In this document: positions 26,363 through 34,615 of the stretch, piece after piece
How the letters are laid out: the number at the start of each line of letters is the position of its first letter
Numbering within the stretch: position 1 is the stretch's first letter
Source: Paenibacillus sp. BIC5C1
GTDB taxonomy: Bacteria; Bacillota; Bacilli; Paenibacillales; Paenibacillaceae
Length of the DNA stretch: 64,000 bases
Direction: 5' to 3'
Assembly: GCF_032399705.1 (NCBI RefSeq)
Contig: NZ_CP135922.1
Location: 4,712,001 to 4,776,000, forward strand
The notes under the pieces: generated by a model
The model's database searches: none
What the model was told of the DNA's origin: nothing
What the model saw: the letters and a program-made list of their open reading frames with translations, nothing else
Translations under genes and position numbers: made by a program

Positions 26363-27367
26363 TTAACCAAAGGCCTCACCTCCCACTTCCGCCTGCTGGA
26401 GACCACGCATTTTGCCATCGGCCAATCGAAAGGTCATGCCCCGGCTCGTCCGTTGCAGCTGTACATAGCGTTGGAACATCTGCTCGACGATCAGGGTTCT
26501 CAGTGCAGGTCTTGAAGAAAGCTCAGCCAGATCACGACCATGCGCAGTAGCGATGACAGATACGCCTGCATGGAGTGCTTCCATGACCGCCTCAGCATCT
26601 TCCGGTCGGCCTATCTCGTCCACGATCAGGACATCGGGAGACATGGAGCGAAGCATCATCATCATGCCCTCAGCCTTTGGACATCCGTCCATGACATCTG
26701 TACGAGGTCCTACGTCAAATCCAGGTACGCCCTTGTAGCTTCCAGCGATTTCAGACCGCTCATCAACGATGCCAACCTTTAGACGTGGACGTATGCCCTG
26801 AACAAGTTCATTGACACCCGTAAGTTTGGTACCACTGCTAATCTGTCTTGCCAGATCCCGCAGTAATGTGGTCTTGCCTTGCTGCGGAGGTGAAAGAATT
26901 AAGGTGTGCATGACCTGTCCACTTTTCATGTCCAACAGATACGGCAGAATCCGATCAGCGACTCCGTGAATCTCTCGGGCCACCCTGACATTAAATCCAT
27001 TGATGTCGCGCAGGTATTCGACGCGGCCTCCACTTAACACCGTCCGGCCAGCCAGTCCGATTCTGTGCCCGCCAGGAATGGTGATGAACCCTTTACGCAG
27101 CTCCTCTTCCAATGTATAAAGCGAATGATTGCTGATCAGATCCAGCAGCCTGTGTGTTACCTCTTTTAAGGGAATATAGGCTTCATCAGGCTTCGAAGTC
27201 GGACTGCCCTGGGGTGTGAGGAAGTGATAAGTGTCTCCTGCATTGATTTCCAGTGGTCTTCCTTCACGGATACGTACTTCCTCCACTTTATCCAATAAAG
27301 CGGGCGGCATTCTTCCCAGAATGGTTCGAATCGGTTCCGGAAAGAGATCCTTCCAGTTCACCATCAT
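26363..27367 (-). CDS. spoIIIAA: Stage III sporulation protein AA (secretion-type ATPase)
   Basis: 334 residues. Probable energy source of the SpoIIIA-SpoIIQ channel, of the type II/IV secretion ATPase family. The P-loop reads ILSPPQQGKTTLLRDLAR, so the first Gly of Walker A is Ser. Walker B is DVLIVDEIGRPEDAEAV, followed by sensor-like VIATAHGRD. First gene of the eight-gene operon. A possible sigma-E promoter lies 63-91 nt upstream. Confidence 0.95.
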   Translation of the reverse strand: MMVNWKDLFPEPIRTILGRMPPALLDKVEEVRIREGRPLEINAGDTYHFLTPQGSPTSKPDEAYIPLKEVTHRLLDLISNHSLYTLEEELRKGFITIPGGHRIGLAGRTVLSGGRVEYLRDINGFNVRVAREIHGVADRILPYLLDMKSGQVMHTLILSPPQQGKTTLLRDLARQISSGTKLTGVNELVQGIRPRLKVGIVDERSEIAGSYKGVPGFDVGPRTDVMDGCPKAEGMMMMLRSMSPDVLIVDEIGRPEDAEAVMEALHAGVSVIATAHGRDLAELSSRPALRTLIVEQMFQRYVQLQRTSRGMTFRLADGKMRGLQQAEVGGEAFG

Positions 27368-27429
27368 GAATAGGCCCCTCCAACCTTGAATTCGGTTTTA
27401 TTGCGTTCCTGGTGCTTGTTCATATCTCA

Positions 27430-27458
27430 AGTTTATGTGTGTACATTGAATTTATGAC
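27430..27458 (-). promoter_or_regulatory. Possible sigma-E promoter of the spoIIIA operon
   Basis: On the minus strand, GTCATAAA, 14 nt, then CATAAACT. This approximates the sigma-E pattern (ATA-type -35 and CATACANT -10) and is correctly placed for spoIIIAA, which sigma-E transcribes in B. subtilis. Judged by eye only. Confidence 0.35.
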
Positions 27459-27644
27459 GCTGAAATCTATCATTTTCTTCAAAATAGGGAGGAGAGTTAA
27501 AAATCATAGACCCAGCCTACTATTTCAGTTCTAGGCACCCGTCTAGATCCAAGTGCATATAGTGCTTGCAGACAGGTGATAAACATTCCGGGATAAAAAA
27601 GGACAGAATCAACTATCCCCAAATATAGAAAGGAGTTGTGGGGG

Positions 27645-28394
27645 ATGCGAGTCGATGTGGTAGGCAATGTGAATGAAGTTCGAAGAATGGATATTGCAGG
27701 ACGCTGTGTGGTCGTTATCGATGTGTTGCGAACGACCAGTACCATTGTTACGGCACTGGCATACGATGCAGCGGATATTATTGCTGTAGAAACTGTTCCT
27801 CAAGCGAAACAATTGAACGTGAAGGATGCCATTCGAGGCGGGGAGCGTTTTGATAAAAAAATTACAGGATTCGAGGTGGGTAATTCCCCCTATGAATATA
27901 TGACTCCAAATATTGCGGGTAAAACCATTATTCTGACTACCACAGATGGTACGCGTGCCTTGATCAAGGCATCCAAGGCCAGACATGTGTTTGCAGGCTC
28001 ATTTCTCAATGTGAAAGCTGTGGCGGCTGTTCTGTGCGAGCTACGCCGGGATATCTTATTGTTATGCGCCGGGGATCAGGATGAGTTTGCGCTGGAGGAT
28101 GGTTTATGTGCAGGCAGCATTATCGAGGAGTTGTACCGACAATCTCCTTTTCCCATTATGCTGAACGATTTGGGGTTGGCTCTTCATCAGGCGGCTACTC
28201 ATGCCGAGGACAAATTACCCGATCTGATTAGAGTATCCGCTGGTGGCCGAAGATTGGAGAGGTTGGGGAGGATGCATGACGTAACGTATTGTACCCAATT
28301 GAACTTGCTGGACTGCGTTCCAGAGATGGGTGAAGGGAACCGGATGCAACCTTTTAGAGGAACGCGTAAGGAACCGTTGTTTAAATTGCTGTGA
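27645..28394 (+). CDS. comB: 2-phosphosulfolactate phosphatase (ComB family)
   Basis: 249 residues. ComB signatures: CVVVIDVLRTTSTIVTAL, TTTDGTRALIKAS, LLCAGDQDEFALEDGLCAG. It dephosphorylates 2-phospho-3-sulfolactate to sulfolactate. In methanogens this is in coenzyme M synthesis; in Bacillus, 3-sulfolactate is a spore component. Start ATG at 27645 with AAGGAG 9 nt upstream; an in-frame TTG at 27636 lies within the spacer. Divergent from the spoIIIA operon, which fits a sporulation role. No phosphosulfolactate synthase gene is in the window. Confidence 0.88.
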   Translation: MRVDVVGNVNEVRRMDIAGRCVVVIDVLRTTSTIVTALAYDAADIIAVETVPQAKQLNVKDAIRGGERFDKKITGFEVGNSPYEYMTPNIAGKTIILTTTDGTRALIKASKARHVFAGSFLNVKAVAAVLCELRRDILLLCAGDQDEFALEDGLCAGSIIEELYRQSPFPIMLNDLGLALHQAATHAEDKLPDLIRVSAGGRRLERLGRMHDVTYCTQLNLLDCVPEMGEGNRMQPFRGTRKEPLFKLL

Positions 28395-28403
28395 ACAATC
28401 TAA

Positions 28404-28447
28404 AAAGGTGTACTGTGATCCCGAATGGGAACTCACAGTACACCTTT
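28404..28447. terminator. Bidirectional terminator between comB and lysC
   Basis: Perfect 15-bp arms AAAGGTGTACTGTGA / TCACAGTACACCTTT flanked by A- and T-rich sequence on both sides, between convergent genes. Confidence 0.85.
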
Positions 28448-28472
28448 GGTGTTTCTTTACAATTTCCGCTCT

Positions 28473-28991
28473 TTATCTGCGAACTTGCGGTCCACCAATT
28501 ACGGCTTGCTCAGCTGTATCCAAATCATACGCTGTATGCAGCGCCTTGATTACGTCATGAAGCTTCTCTCCATCAATTACACAAGATACCTTGATTTCGG
28601 AAGTGCTGACCATTTTAATGCTAACACCTTCGCCCGAGATGACTTTGAACATCTTCGCAGCAACACCAGGATGGCTAACCATGCCTGCACCAACGATGGA
28701 GACTTTAACCAGGTTTTCTTCAGAAGTAACTTCACGGTAAGGCAGGCGGCTATGAAGAGCTTCAATGACACGCAGTGCGTTCTCCCGGTCAGATAGCGCA
28801 ACAGAGAACGAGAAGTCTGCTTTACCATCCATCACACCGCTCTGAACGATAATGTCGACATCCAGCTGTTCTGATGCAAGGGCACCAAATACTTCAGCGA
28901 GAACCCCCGGTACGTCTGGTACACCCAGAATACTGATGCGAGCCACATTTTTGTCATAGGCAATTCCACTAACTACCACGCCTTGTTCCAT
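28473..28991 (-). CDS. lysC: Aspartokinase beta subunit from an internal in-frame start
   Basis: Inside lysC, AAGGAGG followed by 8 nt and ATG (28991, MEQGVVVSGIAYDKN) gives a 172-residue protein made of the two ACT domains. B. subtilis aspartokinase II is known to be alpha2-beta2, with beta made from such an internal start. The near-perfect Shine-Dalgarno inside the gene supports the same here. Confidence 0.75.
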   Translation of the reverse strand: MEQGVVVSGIAYDKNVARISILGVPDVPGVLAEVFGALASEQLDVDIIVQSGVMDGKADFSFSVALSDRENALRVIEALHSRLPYREVTSEENLVKVSIVGAGMVSHPGVAAKMFKVISGEGVSIKMVSTSEIKVSCVIDGEKLHDVIKALHTAYDLDTAEQAVIGGPQVRR

Positions 28992-29726
28992 TGTTGCTTC
29001 CTCCTTCACAACCGTTCCTTCATTATGGTTAAAGCTGGATCGTACAATCAAAGGCACACCGGAATGCTTCGCGTATTCAACTGCACGCGGATGCAATACC
29101 GCTGCTCCCAGATTGGCAAGTTCCAGCATCTCGTCGTACGAAATTTCCTTAAGCTTGCGTGCAACCTTCACGATTCGTGGATCGGTGGAATAAATACCGT
29201 CTACATCCGTGTAAATCTCGCAAGCGTCAGCCTTGATGGCTGCTGCCAAAGCTACTGCTGTTGTATCCGATCCGCCGCGGCCAAGCGTCGTAATCTCGCC
29301 GTCTTCCGTCATTCCCTGGAAGCCTGCAACGATTACAATGTTGCCTTCTGCCAACGCCTGATTCACCCGTTCCGGATGAATATCGTTAATCCGAGCTTTG
29401 CCGTGTACCGGCTCTGTACGAAATCCCGCTTGCCAGCCTGTAAATGAAATGGCTTTGCGGCCCAGCGCCTGAATCGCCATGGATAACAATGAAATCGAGA
29501 TCTGTTCTCCCGTAGTCAAAAGCATATCCATCTCACGTGCAGGCAATTCACTGTTCAGCTGTTTCGCCTGATCAATCAAATCATCCGTGGTATCCCCCAT
29601 GGCCGAAACCACGACTACACACTGATGTCCTTCATCCGCTTTTTCTACAACACGTCCGGCTACACGCTTCATGCGTTCTGTATCTCCGACCGAGCTGCCC
29701 CCAAATTTCATGACGTACAATGACAA
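28473..29726 (-). CDS. lysC: Aspartate kinase (aspartokinase II type, alpha subunit)
   Basis: 417 residues. Phosphorylates aspartate, the first step to lysine, threonine, methionine and diaminopimelate. N-terminal kinase motif VMKFGGSSVGD, then EIYTDVDGIYSTDPR, and two C-terminal ACT domains (ARISILGVPDVPG; VKVSIVGAGMVSHPG) for allosteric control. Start TTG at 29726 with GGGAG 10 nt upstream. An internal start for a beta subunit lies at 28991. No lysine riboswitch was recognised in the 190 bases before it. It interrupts the spoIIIAA-efp order seen in B. subtilis. Confidence 0.95.
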   Translation of the reverse strand: MSLYVMKFGGSSVGDTERMKRVAGRVVEKADEGHQCVVVVSAMGDTTDDLIDQAKQLNSELPAREMDMLLTTGEQISISLLSMAIQALGRKAISFTGWQAGFRTEPVHGKARINDIHPERVNQALAEGNIVIVAGFQGMTEDGEITTLGRGGSDTTAVALAAAIKADACEIYTDVDGIYSTDPRIVKVARKLKEISYDEMLELANLGAAVLHPRAVEYAKHSGVPLIVRSSFNHNEGTVVKEEATMEQGVVVSGIAYDKNVARISILGVPDVPGVLAEVFGALASEQLDVDIIVQSGVMDGKADFSFSVALSDRENALRVIEALHSRLPYREVTSEENLVKVSIVGAGMVSHPGVAAKMFKVISGEGVSIKMVSTSEIKVSCVIDGEKLHDVIKALHTAYDLDTAEQAVIGGPQVRR

Positions 29727-29851
29727 CGCAAATCCACTCCCTACCTTGTGCAGTATGCATAATTGATGTCCATCGTCATTATTCTCTCCGAAAAATGACT
29801 TTAACCCAGTATATTACGAAAGCGCCTGATAGGCTAATCTTTTTTCGAAAA

Positions 29852-29881
29852 AACCCTTTGCCAGAGAAACGGCAAAGGGTT
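29852..29881 (-). terminator. efp terminator
   Basis: AACCCTTTGCC / GGCAAAGGGTT, 11-bp perfect stem and 8-nt loop, with TTTTTTCG following on the minus strand. Confidence 0.85.
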
Positions 29882-29917
29882 GAATTAACGCTTTATTTAG
29901 CTTACACCATGTGAACG

Positions 29918-30475
29918 TTACGCGCGGGAAGAGTATTTACCTTCACGAGTATCGATCAGCAGGACATCGCCTTCGTTGATGAACAATGGCACTTGTACAT
30001 TCAAGCCTGTTTCAACTTTAGCATTTTTTGTAGCGCCTTGTGCTGTGTTACCTTTTACGCTTGGCTCGGTCTCGATAACTTTCAACTCTACGCTTGTAGG
30101 CAAGTCAATTCCGAGAATTTCACCTTGGTAGCTAACGATTTTTACGTTCATGTTTTCTTTGAGGAAGTTCAATTCCCATTCCAGTTGGTCGCTTGTCAGT
30201 GTGAACTGATCATATGTTTCGTTGTCCATGAATGTGTGCTCTGTACCACTAGCATACAGGTAGGATACGCCACGGTTTTCGATGATGGCACGGCCGATAG
30301 TTTCACCTGCACGGAATGTTTTCTCAACGGTGTTACCGTTGCGCAAGTTTTTCAGCTTGGAACGTACGAAGGCAGCGCCTTTACCTGGTTTAACATGTTG
30401 GAAATCAAGTACGGTATAGATGTCGTTGTCTACTTGTACGGTCAAGCCTGTTTTAAAATCGTTTACTGAAATCAC
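29918..30475 (-). CDS. efp: Translation elongation factor P
   Basis: 185 residues. Relieves ribosome stalling at polyproline. The tip loop KPGKGAAF carries the conserved lysine; in B. subtilis this residue is modified with 5-aminopentanol. C-terminal OB domain ends [16 protein letters not shown]. Start GTG with AGGAGGG 6-7 nt upstream. A long hairpin repeat occupies almost the whole upstream gap. Confidence 0.97.
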   Translation of the reverse strand: MISVNDFKTGLTVQVDNDIYTVLDFQHVKPGKGAAFVRSKLKNLRNGNTVEKTFRAGETIGRAIIENRGVSYLYASGTEHTFMDNETYDQFTLTSDQLEWELNFLKENMNVKIVSYQGEILGIDLPTSVELKVIETEPSVKGNTAQGATKNAKVETGLNVQVPLFINEGDVLLIDTREGKYSSRA

Positions 30476-30510
30476 AAAAAATCCCTCCTGATATGGTTGA
30501 AAAGTAGGTG

Positions 30511-30772
30511 ATATAAGACGATGGGTTAATTTAAAGGTGGGTTCATTCTGAATTGATGACCATGTGCGACGTGACCGTTACGGGTTCGGATCGTTCCTCC
30601 GATCGCTGTTGTCCCCTCATTTTCCCGATTAGACTTTAATAAGGTTTAAAATGAGGAGACAAAGGCGAGCGCTTCGCTTCTTCAGAATCGATTCCGCTCC
30701 CTTCACTACTTTTGAAATGGTCCAGAACAATCAGCAATAACAGGTATCTATAAATTAAAAATCGTCTTATAT
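30511..30772. repeat. Long-hairpin intergenic element, copy 1 (family B)
   Basis: A 262-bp palindromic element filling the gap between yqhT and efp. The ends are perfect 12-bp inverted repeats (ATATAAGACGAT / ATCGTCTTATAT). The centre shares CCGATCGCTGTT and AAAGGCGAGCGCTTCGCTTCTTCAG-like blocks with copies at 58037-58214 and 61578-61754. The inner stem is GTCCCCTCATTTT / AAAATGAGGAGAC. No coding frame. The gap holds nothing else. Confidence 0.75.
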
Positions 30773-30788
30773 TACCGTCGGCTGTAAT

Positions 30789-31862
30789 TTAGCCGATTAC
30801 GGTGAACTTCTTGTCCGAATTCGTCAAAATGTGAATACCTGTCTCGGTAATCACCACGTCATCCTCGATACGCACGCCGCCAAGGCCGTCAATGTAGATA
30901 CCCGGTTCAACGGTTACCACCATGCCCGGTTTCAATACATCGTCGCTAAGCTTGGACAAACGAGGAGCCTCATGGACTTCCATGCCCAGACCGTGGCCCG
31001 TGCTGTGTCCGAATTGCTCTCCGTAGCCATGCCCTGCAATGATATCACGTGCCAATGCATCTGCTTCCCGCCCGGTCATGCCCGGTTTCAGGTTCGCCAG
31101 CGTATGTAACTGGGCTTCCAGTACGATATCGTAAATTTTACGCAGTTCAGGTACAGGTGTGCCCGTTGCGATGGTACGTGTCAGATCTGAACAGTATCCA
31201 TCCAAAAGTGCACCAAAGTCAAATGTAATTAACTCATTTTGTCCGATGACTTTGCCACTTGCTACACCGTGAGGCATAGCAGAACGTTCACCCGATGCCA
31301 CAATGGTGTCGAATGAAGATGAGGTTGCTCCATGTTTGCGCATGAAAAACTCCATCTCCAAATCCACTTCACGTTCAGTCATACCCGGTTTTGCGAATTG
31401 CAAAACGTGACTGAATGTTGCATCTGCCAGATTCGCAGCTCTTTGCATTACAGCGATCTCATCTTCGTCCTTGAACATGCGAAGTTGCTCCACTATACCG
31501 GATACAGCTTTCAATTCAATGGACTGAAGTGCTTCAGCATAAGCAGTATGCGTGCCATAAGTGACATGATCCTGCTCAAAGCCAACCTGTTTGATATTTG
31601 CCGATGCAAGCAATTCGCGTACGGATTCCAACGGTTTTGGTCCATGTTCCACAACGGTAAATCCTTTGGCTTGTTGCGGCGCCTGTGTCATGTAACGGAA
31701 ATCGGTAAGCAGATAAGCTTCCTGTTCCGTAATCAGCACATATCCTGCTGAACCTGTAAAACCCGTCATATAACGACGGTTAATCGGATTTGTAATCAGC
31801 ATAGCCGTGAGTTCATGTTCATGCATGGCCTCACGCAACTTATTTACTCGTTTGTTTTCCAT
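30789..31862 (-). CDS. yqhT: Xaa-Pro aminopeptidase-like M24 peptidase (YqhT)
   Basis: 357 residues. Creatinase-like N-domain, then the pita-bread M24 fold with all five metal ligands: Asp-Asp in [17 protein letters not shown], His in [15 protein letters not shown], Glu in [11 protein letters not shown] and Glu in [11 protein letters not shown]. It cleaves N-terminal residues before proline. Same neighbour order (aroQ, efp) as B. subtilis yqhT. Confidence 0.95.
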   Translation of the reverse strand: MENKRVNKLREAMHEHELTAMLITNPINRRYMTGFTGSAGYVLITEQEAYLLTDFRYMTQAPQQAKGFTVVEHGPKPLESVRELLASANIKQVGFEQDHVTYGTHTAYAEALQSIELKAVSGIVEQLRMFKDEDEIAVMQRAANLADATFSHVLQFAKPGMTEREVDLEMEFFMRKHGATSSSFDTIVASGERSAMPHGVASGKVIGQNELITFDFGALLDGYCSDLTRTIATGTPVPELRKIYDIVLEAQLHTLANLKPGMTGREADALARDIIAGHGYGEQFGHSTGHGLGMEVHEAPRLSKLSDDVLKPGMVVTVEPGIYIDGLGGVRIEDDVVITETGIHILTNSDKKFTVIG

Positions 31863-31901
31863 CGGTAACCCTTCTTTCTCTCACATTCCCGGGTCCCCGG
31901 C

Positions 31902-32345
31902 TCAGGTTTGTTTGTCCAGATGACGCACGAGAGCCAGCAGCCCCAGTTCATAGCTTACTTCGCCAAATCCGGCAATTTGCCCGATTGTTTCTGCAGCAAT
32001 TACTGAATGATGTCTGAACGCTTCGCGTGCATGAATGTTGGATAGATGTACTTCTACTGTAGGAACTTTTACGGCATTGATGGCATCACGCACAGCATAG
32101 CTGTAATGGGTCAGCGCTCCGGCATTCAGCATGATTCCGTCTGCATCGCCCATCGCTGCATGAATTCGATCAATGATGTCCCCTTCGTGATTGGATTGAT
32201 AAAAAGCGATGGAGACGCCCAGCTCCTCGGCCTGTCTGCGAATTTTGTCCTCAATATCCTTCAGACTAAGCGTTCCATAGATGCCGGGTTCACGTACACC
32301 GAGCATGTTCAGGTTCGGGCCATTGATTACAACAATCCGTTTCAT
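31902..32345 (-). CDS. aroQ: Type II 3-dehydroquinate dehydratase
   Basis: 147 residues. Shikimate pathway dehydratase. Active-site segments [15 protein letters not shown] (catalytic Tyr), [31 protein letters not shown] and [15 protein letters not shown]. The ATG at 32345 is preferred: GGTGGAG lies upstream, and the earlier ATG adds a non-conserved stretch. Confidence 0.95.
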   Translation of the reverse strand: MKRIVVINGPNLNMLGVREPGIYGTLSLKDIEDKIRRQAEELGVSIAFYQSNHEGDIIDRIHAAMGDADGIMLNAGALTHYSYAVRDAINAVKVPTVEVHLSNIHAREAFRHHSVIAAETIGQIAGFGEVSYELGLLALVRHLDKQT

Positions 32346-32422
32346 AGCTGCTCCACCCTTTCTGCAAATAACCATCTGCTATTTTAACACAGCTATTGCC
32401 GGATTGAGAAGCTTTTTTGCGG

Positions 32423-33001
32423 CTATGCTCCCGCTTGCTCTGGCTCACGTTTCCGTTCATCCGTGAACTCCATGGCTACGGTGTAGCCGATAAACAGTCC
32501 CCATAACAAAAAGAAACAAAATTCTGTAATGATTGAATCCCAGGTTAAGCGGTTTAAGGGCTTCACCATATCCAGTTTGGGACCTACCAGGACAAAGATA
32601 ATGAGCCACCAAAAAATTCCGTATCCCATGCCTGGAAGCGGACCTTTCCATTTTTTCAAAGTGAACGTGTAAATCAGGGAGGTGAGAACGGAAAAGACAA
32701 TAAAAAACAGCCATCCGGTCAAATGCCCTGCTGCAGTATAGATGAAGTTGTGTTTGAAAAATGGTTCAGCCAAAAATCCCAATGGCACAATCGTAAAATG
32801 AAGCAGATAGAACAGCCAATGCAAACCTCCCCAGATGAAACCTGCGAAAAAACCTAGCTCCACTGCAAAAGGGAACGGCTTGGTGAAATAATGTGCCTGG
32901 CCTTGTCGCTGGGTAGGACGTCTCCCCCGGTCCTTCTGCTCTCCTTTTTCAGCACGCTGATTTTCCTTATGGGATGTGTGTTCACTCGTGTGCTCTGTCA
33001 T
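32423..33001 (-). CDS. yqhR: YqhR-family membrane protein
   Basis: 192 residues. Charged N-terminal 40 residues (Glu/Lys/Arg/Gln-rich), then four membrane helices (FAVELGFFAGFIWGGLHWLFYLL; LTGWLFFIVFSVLTSLIYTF; GIFWWLIIFVLVG; CFFLLWGLFIGYTV). Conserved neighbour of aroQ in Bacillus; function unknown. Start ATG with AAGGAGA upstream. Confidence 0.88.
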   Translation of the reverse strand: MTEHTSEHTSHKENQRAEKGEQKDRGRRPTQRQGQAHYFTKPFPFAVELGFFAGFIWGGLHWLFYLLHFTIVPLGFLAEPFFKHNFIYTAAGHLTGWLFFIVFSVLTSLIYTFTLKKWKGPLPGMGYGIFWWLIIFVLVGPKLDMVKPLNRLTWDSIITEFCFFLLWGLFIGYTVAMEFTDERKREPEQAGA

Positions 33002-33216
33002 CGATATTCTCCTTCACCTTCAGTTTGCAAAACTGTGAATAAATCTCCATTTTCGTCCTAACTCTACCGGGTAGTATGTACAAATCAGGACAAAGTTAAC
33101 AACATCGGTCCTGTATCGACTCGTAAACTAGAAATTGCTCTCAAAATTCGATACAATAGGGTTATAAAACTGCCTTCAACCATGAAGGCCTAGAACAGAA
33201 TAGGAAGGTGAATAAT

Positions 33217-34209
33217 TTGCCTCAACAATCCAAGCCTGTCAGCTACGGGGGGCAAGCTGTCATTGAGGGCGTAATGTTTGGCGGTAAACATGTCAACGTT
33301 ACAGCTGTGCGAAGAAAAGACGGCGAAATTACGTATCTGGAAGTTCCCAAGCAAGACAAGTCCTGGGTCATGAAATTGCGGCGGATTCCACTACTGCGCG
33401 GGATTGTCAGCATTATAGATTCGAGCGTCAAAGGAAGCAAACATCTCAATTATTCTGCTGACGCATATGCTGATGATGAACTGGAACCTGAAGAAAAAGC
33501 AAAGCAAAAAGAAAAAGAAGGCTCAGGTTGGAGCCTTAGCATGATTATCGGCGTTACTGCAGTAGCTATCCTTTCGTTCCTCTTTGGTAAAATTGTGCTT
33601 ACATTGTTGCCGGTTGTCATTGAGAATTTTCTGTTCAAAAATGCATTCGACAATCAGTTTTTGCATAATTTACTGGAAGGCGGAATTAAGCTGATTCTGT
33701 TGCTTGCCTATCTGTGGCTGATTTCTCAGACACCAATGATTAAACGTTTGTTCCAATACCATGGTGCTGAACATAAAGTCATTAGTGCTCATGAAGCCGG
33801 AGAAGAACTTACACCAGAGAATGTGCAGAAGTATAGCCGTCTGCATTATCGTTGCGGAAGCAGTTTTATTATGTTGACTGTCATTATCGGCATATTTTTG
33901 TACTCGCTCTTCACATACGACAACCTCTGGGAACGTATGGGACAGCGGTTACTGTTGTTGCCAGTAGTACTCGGTATTTCATTCGAATTGTTGAAGATGA
34001 CCAACTCGGTACGTGACATTCCTGTACTTCGTTATCTCGGATACCCGGGGCTGTGGCTGCAATTGCTGACAACCAAAGAGCCAACAAATGAACAGGTAGA
34101 AGTATCCATCGCTTCGTTTAACCGTATGCGTGAATTGGATGCCAAACTCGCAAACGTATCGGCCACGTCGGAAGTTTCTGTTGCAACACTTGATCCTGTG
34201 AAAGGGTGA
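33217..34209 (+). CDS. yqhQ: YqhQ-family DUF1385 membrane protein
   Basis: 330 residues. N-terminal YGGQAVIEGVMFGGKHVNVTAVRRKDGEI, the DUF1385 signature, then several membrane helices and the conserved YHGAEHKVISAHE...YSRLHYRCGSSFI segment. Function unknown; the His/Glu cluster suggests metal or catalytic activity. The start is TTG at 33217, with AGGAAGG 8 nt upstream; a GTG at 33208 overlaps that site. Overlaps almost directly with the next gene. Confidence 0.9.
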   Translation: MPQQSKPVSYGGQAVIEGVMFGGKHVNVTAVRRKDGEITYLEVPKQDKSWVMKLRRIPLLRGIVSIIDSSVKGSKHLNYSADAYADDELEPEEKAKQKEKEGSGWSLSMIIGVTAVAILSFLFGKIVLTLLPVVIENFLFKNAFDNQFLHNLLEGGIKLILLLAYLWLISQTPMIKRLFQYHGAEHKVISAHEAGEELTPENVQKYSRLHYRCGSSFIMLTVIIGIFLYSLFTYDNLWERMGQRLLLLPVVLGISFELLKMTNSVRDIPVLRYLGYPGLWLQLLTTKEPTNEQVEVSIASFNRMRELDAKLANVSATSEVSVATLDPVKG

Positions 34210-34214
34210 ATGAT

Positions 34215-34547
34215 ATGAAGAAGCAGGCAATCATATTTTGGACGTTCATCGCACTCGCTGCTATTGGAATCTTGACTAGGCTGGGAAGTGGAGGTATATC
34301 CCAAATTATCATCCCCCTCGTCGTGTTCGGAGTTGTGTTCCTGCTCTATAAATATCCGCCCCGCCGCTGGGCACGCAAGACATCATCACCGAAGATCAAA
34401 CCATCGGCTAAAACCATGGCTAAAGTTAATGCACAGTCTGGTGCCCGAAAAAGTAGCGGTTCTTCCAAAAAACGCAAGGATTATCCTTTCCAAGTCATTC
34501 AGGGACAAAAGGGTAAAAGTGATGAAGACGTACCCAAGTATCATTAG
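34215..34547 (+). CDS. YqhP-like small membrane protein
   Basis: 110 residues. Two N-terminal membrane helices (AIIFWTFIALAAIGILTRL; IIIPLVVFGVVFLLYKYP) and a Lys/Ser-rich basic tail. The ATG at 34215 has AAAGGG at 8 nt, inside the yqhQ end. Position after yqhQ and before the patatin gene matches B. subtilis yqhP. Function unknown. Confidence 0.75.
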   Translation: MKKQAIIFWTFIALAAIGILTRLGSGGISQIIIPLVVFGVVFLLYKYPPRRWARKTSSPKIKPSAKTMAKVNAQSGARKSSGSSKKRKDYPFQVIQGQKGKSDEDVPKYH

Positions 34548-34573
34548 AGCGCTAATACAGACGAAACACACAG

Positions 34574-34612
34574 AAAAGCAGTTCTCCAAACATGCGGAGA
34601 ATTGCTTTTTCA
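34574..34612. terminator. Terminator between yqhP-like and yqhO
   Basis: AAAAGCAGTTCTCC / GGAGAATTGCTTTT stem followed by T-run on the plus strand; A-run on the other side makes it bidirectional. Confidence 0.8.
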
Positions 34613-34615
34613 TTT

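Noticed and set aside
27497..27745. Minus-strand open frame overlapping the comB start
   Set aside because: Antisense to comB, no ribosome-binding site; comB has a clear start and family match.
29727..29917. Possible lysine riboswitch before lysC
   Set aside because: The gap is only about 190 bases, holds the efp terminator, and shows no L-box conserved segments.
30511..30772. CRISPR or tandem repeat interpretation of the family-B element
   Set aside because: Copies are dispersed, single, 177-262 bp and palindromic, with no spacer pattern.
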